Assembly: GCA_016903675.1 (NCBI GenBank)
Contig: JADQBA010000028.1
Span: 1 to 64,000 of the forward strand
Source: Stigonema ocellatum SAG 48.90 = DSM 106950
GTDB taxonomy: Bacteria; Cyanobacteriota; Cyanobacteriia; Cyanobacteriales; Nostocaceae
DNA length: 64,000 bases
Reading direction: 5' to 3'
Shown: in pieces, positions 62,847 to 64,000 of the stretch
How the letters are laid out: the number at the start of each line of letters is the position of its first letter
Numbering within the stretch: the stretch's first letter is position 1
Translations under genes and position numbers: made by a program
Notes under the pieces: model-generated
The model's input: the letters and a program-made list of their open reading frames with translations, nothing else
The model's database searches: none
What the model was told of the DNA's origin: nothing

Positions 62847-63065
62847 AGGACTTACGCATTGACAGAGAACCTAGACTATGCATCACATTCTCGTTACAAG
62901 CCTAGGCTTGTAATGCTCCTTGGTGGAGGCTCTGCCTCCGCGTTTAATGGGAGGCAGAGCCTCCCTTAATTACGTCCCCAGGCCTCGCCTGGGAACGAGG
63001 CAACGGGGCAAACGGCGAAGTTTCGTTATGCACATGATGGTTGATTTGTCTTGTGCGTAAGTCCT
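62847..63065. mobile_element. 219-bp element with 12-bp inverted ends enclosing a palindromic repeat
   Basis: AGGACTTACGCA at 62847-62858 and TGCGTAAGTCCT at 63054-63065 are exact inverted ends. Between them lies copy 3 of the CTCGTT...AACGAG repeat (62890-62999). This looks like a MITE with a nested repeat. The rest of 62666-63342 shows no gene. Confidence 0.78.
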
Positions 63066-63342
63066 GATTCATTACATAACCAAGTGTTATGTTATTCGCT
63101 ACATGTTAACTAGGTTTTATTTTGAATGTGAGCAGAACTGACTTTGCCTCCTGGTGAGCCTATCGTAGATATCGCCCAAATTCATACATGGCAGCTTTTT
63201 GGGCGAATTGGCTTTGTTGACAATGGGTGACAGATAGCTGGAAAACTGAGTTCGAGGTAAGCTGGTTATAAAACTAAACTTGCCACACGACTTTCGCCAC
63301 TTTTAACAAAAGCGTCGTAATTCCCTCACTAGCTTTCAATCT

Positions 63343-64000
63343 ATGGACTCTATTAAGTACACCCTTAGTGAAAACCAAATGCCACGGTTCTGGTATAATA
63401 TACAGGCTGATTTGCCTGAACCAGTGCCATCTGTGCTACATCCTGGCACTCTTGAACCAATCACAGTTGCTGATTTAGAACCTCTTTTCCCAACACAGCT
63501 GATTTCGCAGGAAGTAAGCCAAGAACGGTGGATAGAAATTCCTGACGAAGTGCAATCAATCTATCGTCAGTGGCGACCAACACCGCTTTACCGTGCACGT
63601 CGGCTAGAGAAAGCCCTTGATACCCCCGCCAAGATTTACTATAAATATGAGGGAGTCAGTCCAGCTGGGAGCCACAAACCTAACACAGCTATCCCCCAGG
63701 CTTACTACAATAAACTAGCAGGAGTAAAACGTCTCACCACTGAAACTGGTGCAGGGCAATGGGGTTCATCACTCTCCTTGGCTGGTGCTTTTTTTGGTTT
63801 AGAAATAGTGGTTTTCATGGTAAAAGTGAGCTACCATCAAAAGCCCTACCGTCGTGCTTTCATGGAAGCTTATGGTGCGCGGGTCGTAGCTAGTCCTAGT
63901 AACGAAACTGAAGCAGGGCGCTCAATTCTCAAGAAGTATCCTGATAGCACAGGCAGTTTAGGCATCGCTATTGGCGAAGCAGTAGAAGTGGCTATTGCTG
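63343..64000 (+). CDS. trpB: TrpB-like (TrpB2 type) tryptophan synthase beta, truncated by window end
   Basis: The first 219 codons of a PLP enzyme, open to the window edge. RPTPLYRARRLEKAL, YYKYEGVSPAGSHKPNTAIP (the PLP lysine in GSHKPNTA, near residue 110) and TTETGAGQWGSSLSLAGAFF are the family blocks, followed by MEAYGARVVASPSNETEAGR. The SHKPNTA form with the long N-terminal part (PDEVQSIYRQWRPTPL) is that of TrpB2, which joins indole and serine without a standing TrpA partner. No trpA is seen in the window. Confidence 0.92.
   Translation, partial: MDSIKYTLSENQMPRFWYNIQADLPEPVPSVLHPGTLEPITVADLEPLFPTQLISQEVSQERWIEIPDEVQSIYRQWRPTPLYRARRLEKALDTPAKIYYKYEGVSPAGSHKPNTAIPQAYYNKLAGVKRLTTETGAGQWGSSLSLAGAFFGLEIVVFMVKVSYHQKPYRRAFMEAYGARVVASPSNETEAGRSILKKYPDSTGSLGIAIGEAVEVAIA

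Overview
The window comes from a filamentous, probably heterocyst-forming cyanobacterium (Nostocales-like). The reasons are frequent GCGATCGC (HIP1) octamers, a full-length PatB/CnfR-type ferredoxin-HTH nitrogen-fixation regulator, a one-helix high-light-inducible protein, a GUN4-domain protein kinase, several large multidomain histidine kinases, and many heptanucleotide tandem repeats of the STRR type known from heterocystous cyanobacteria. Coding density is low, and the spaces between genes are filled with palindromic repeats, MITEs and gene fragments.

Layout. 0.6-4.1 kb: patB/cnfR, then a stand-alone IscB nuclease gene with its upstream omega (HEARO) RNA. 4.2-11.8 kb: an AAA-type ATPase followed by a 2058-residue membrane-anchored STAND NTPase with about 21 WD40 repeats. 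11.8-17.2 kb: a cluster of toxin-antitoxin genes, several of them broken by MITEs, nonsense mutation, duplication or deletion, with a MATE transporter inside it. 18-23 kb: TauE/SafE exporter, dnaK, dus. 23-26.5 kb: more toxin-antitoxin genes and debris, including short displaced copies of dus and of the decarboxylase gene. 26.9-30.6 kb: Orn/Lys/Arg decarboxylase, ychF, a small aspartyl-protease pair. 30.7-38.7 kb: a signalling cluster (CHASE3 hybrid kinase, cheR, cheB, and a second hybrid kinase split by a CCCCACT heptamer tract). 38.7-44.4 kb: ald, hlip, a WD40 protein, a sensor kinase. 44.9-50.8 kb: the aa3-type respiratory oxidase ctaCDE with divergent ctaA-ctaB for heme A synthesis. 51-52 kb: an intact VapC-type pair. 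52.9-54.2 kb: DcuC-like carrier. 54.3-59.1 kb: a tight four-gene operon of sigma-like regulator, DUF1822 protein, membrane-anchored CHAT (caspase-like) protein and anchored periplasmic ligand-binding protein, facing a zinc-ribbon/kinase/GUN4 protein. 61 kb: ferredoxin-MBL fusion. 63.3 kb to the end: the start of a TrpB-like gene.

Two things stand out. First, the sigma-like/DUF1822/CHAT/ligand-binding operon looks like a self-contained sense-and-respond device whose function I do not know. Second, simple and dispersed repeats repeatedly land in interdomain linkers of signalling proteins. In one hybrid histidine kinase a (CCCCACT)n tract between HisKA and HATPase splits the reading frame. Because the unit is 7 nt, gain of one unit or loss of two would rejoin it, so this may be a phase-variable switch.

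All calls come from reading the sequence and translated frames. No database search was run. Exact RNA ends, repeat boundaries and alternative starts are estimates.
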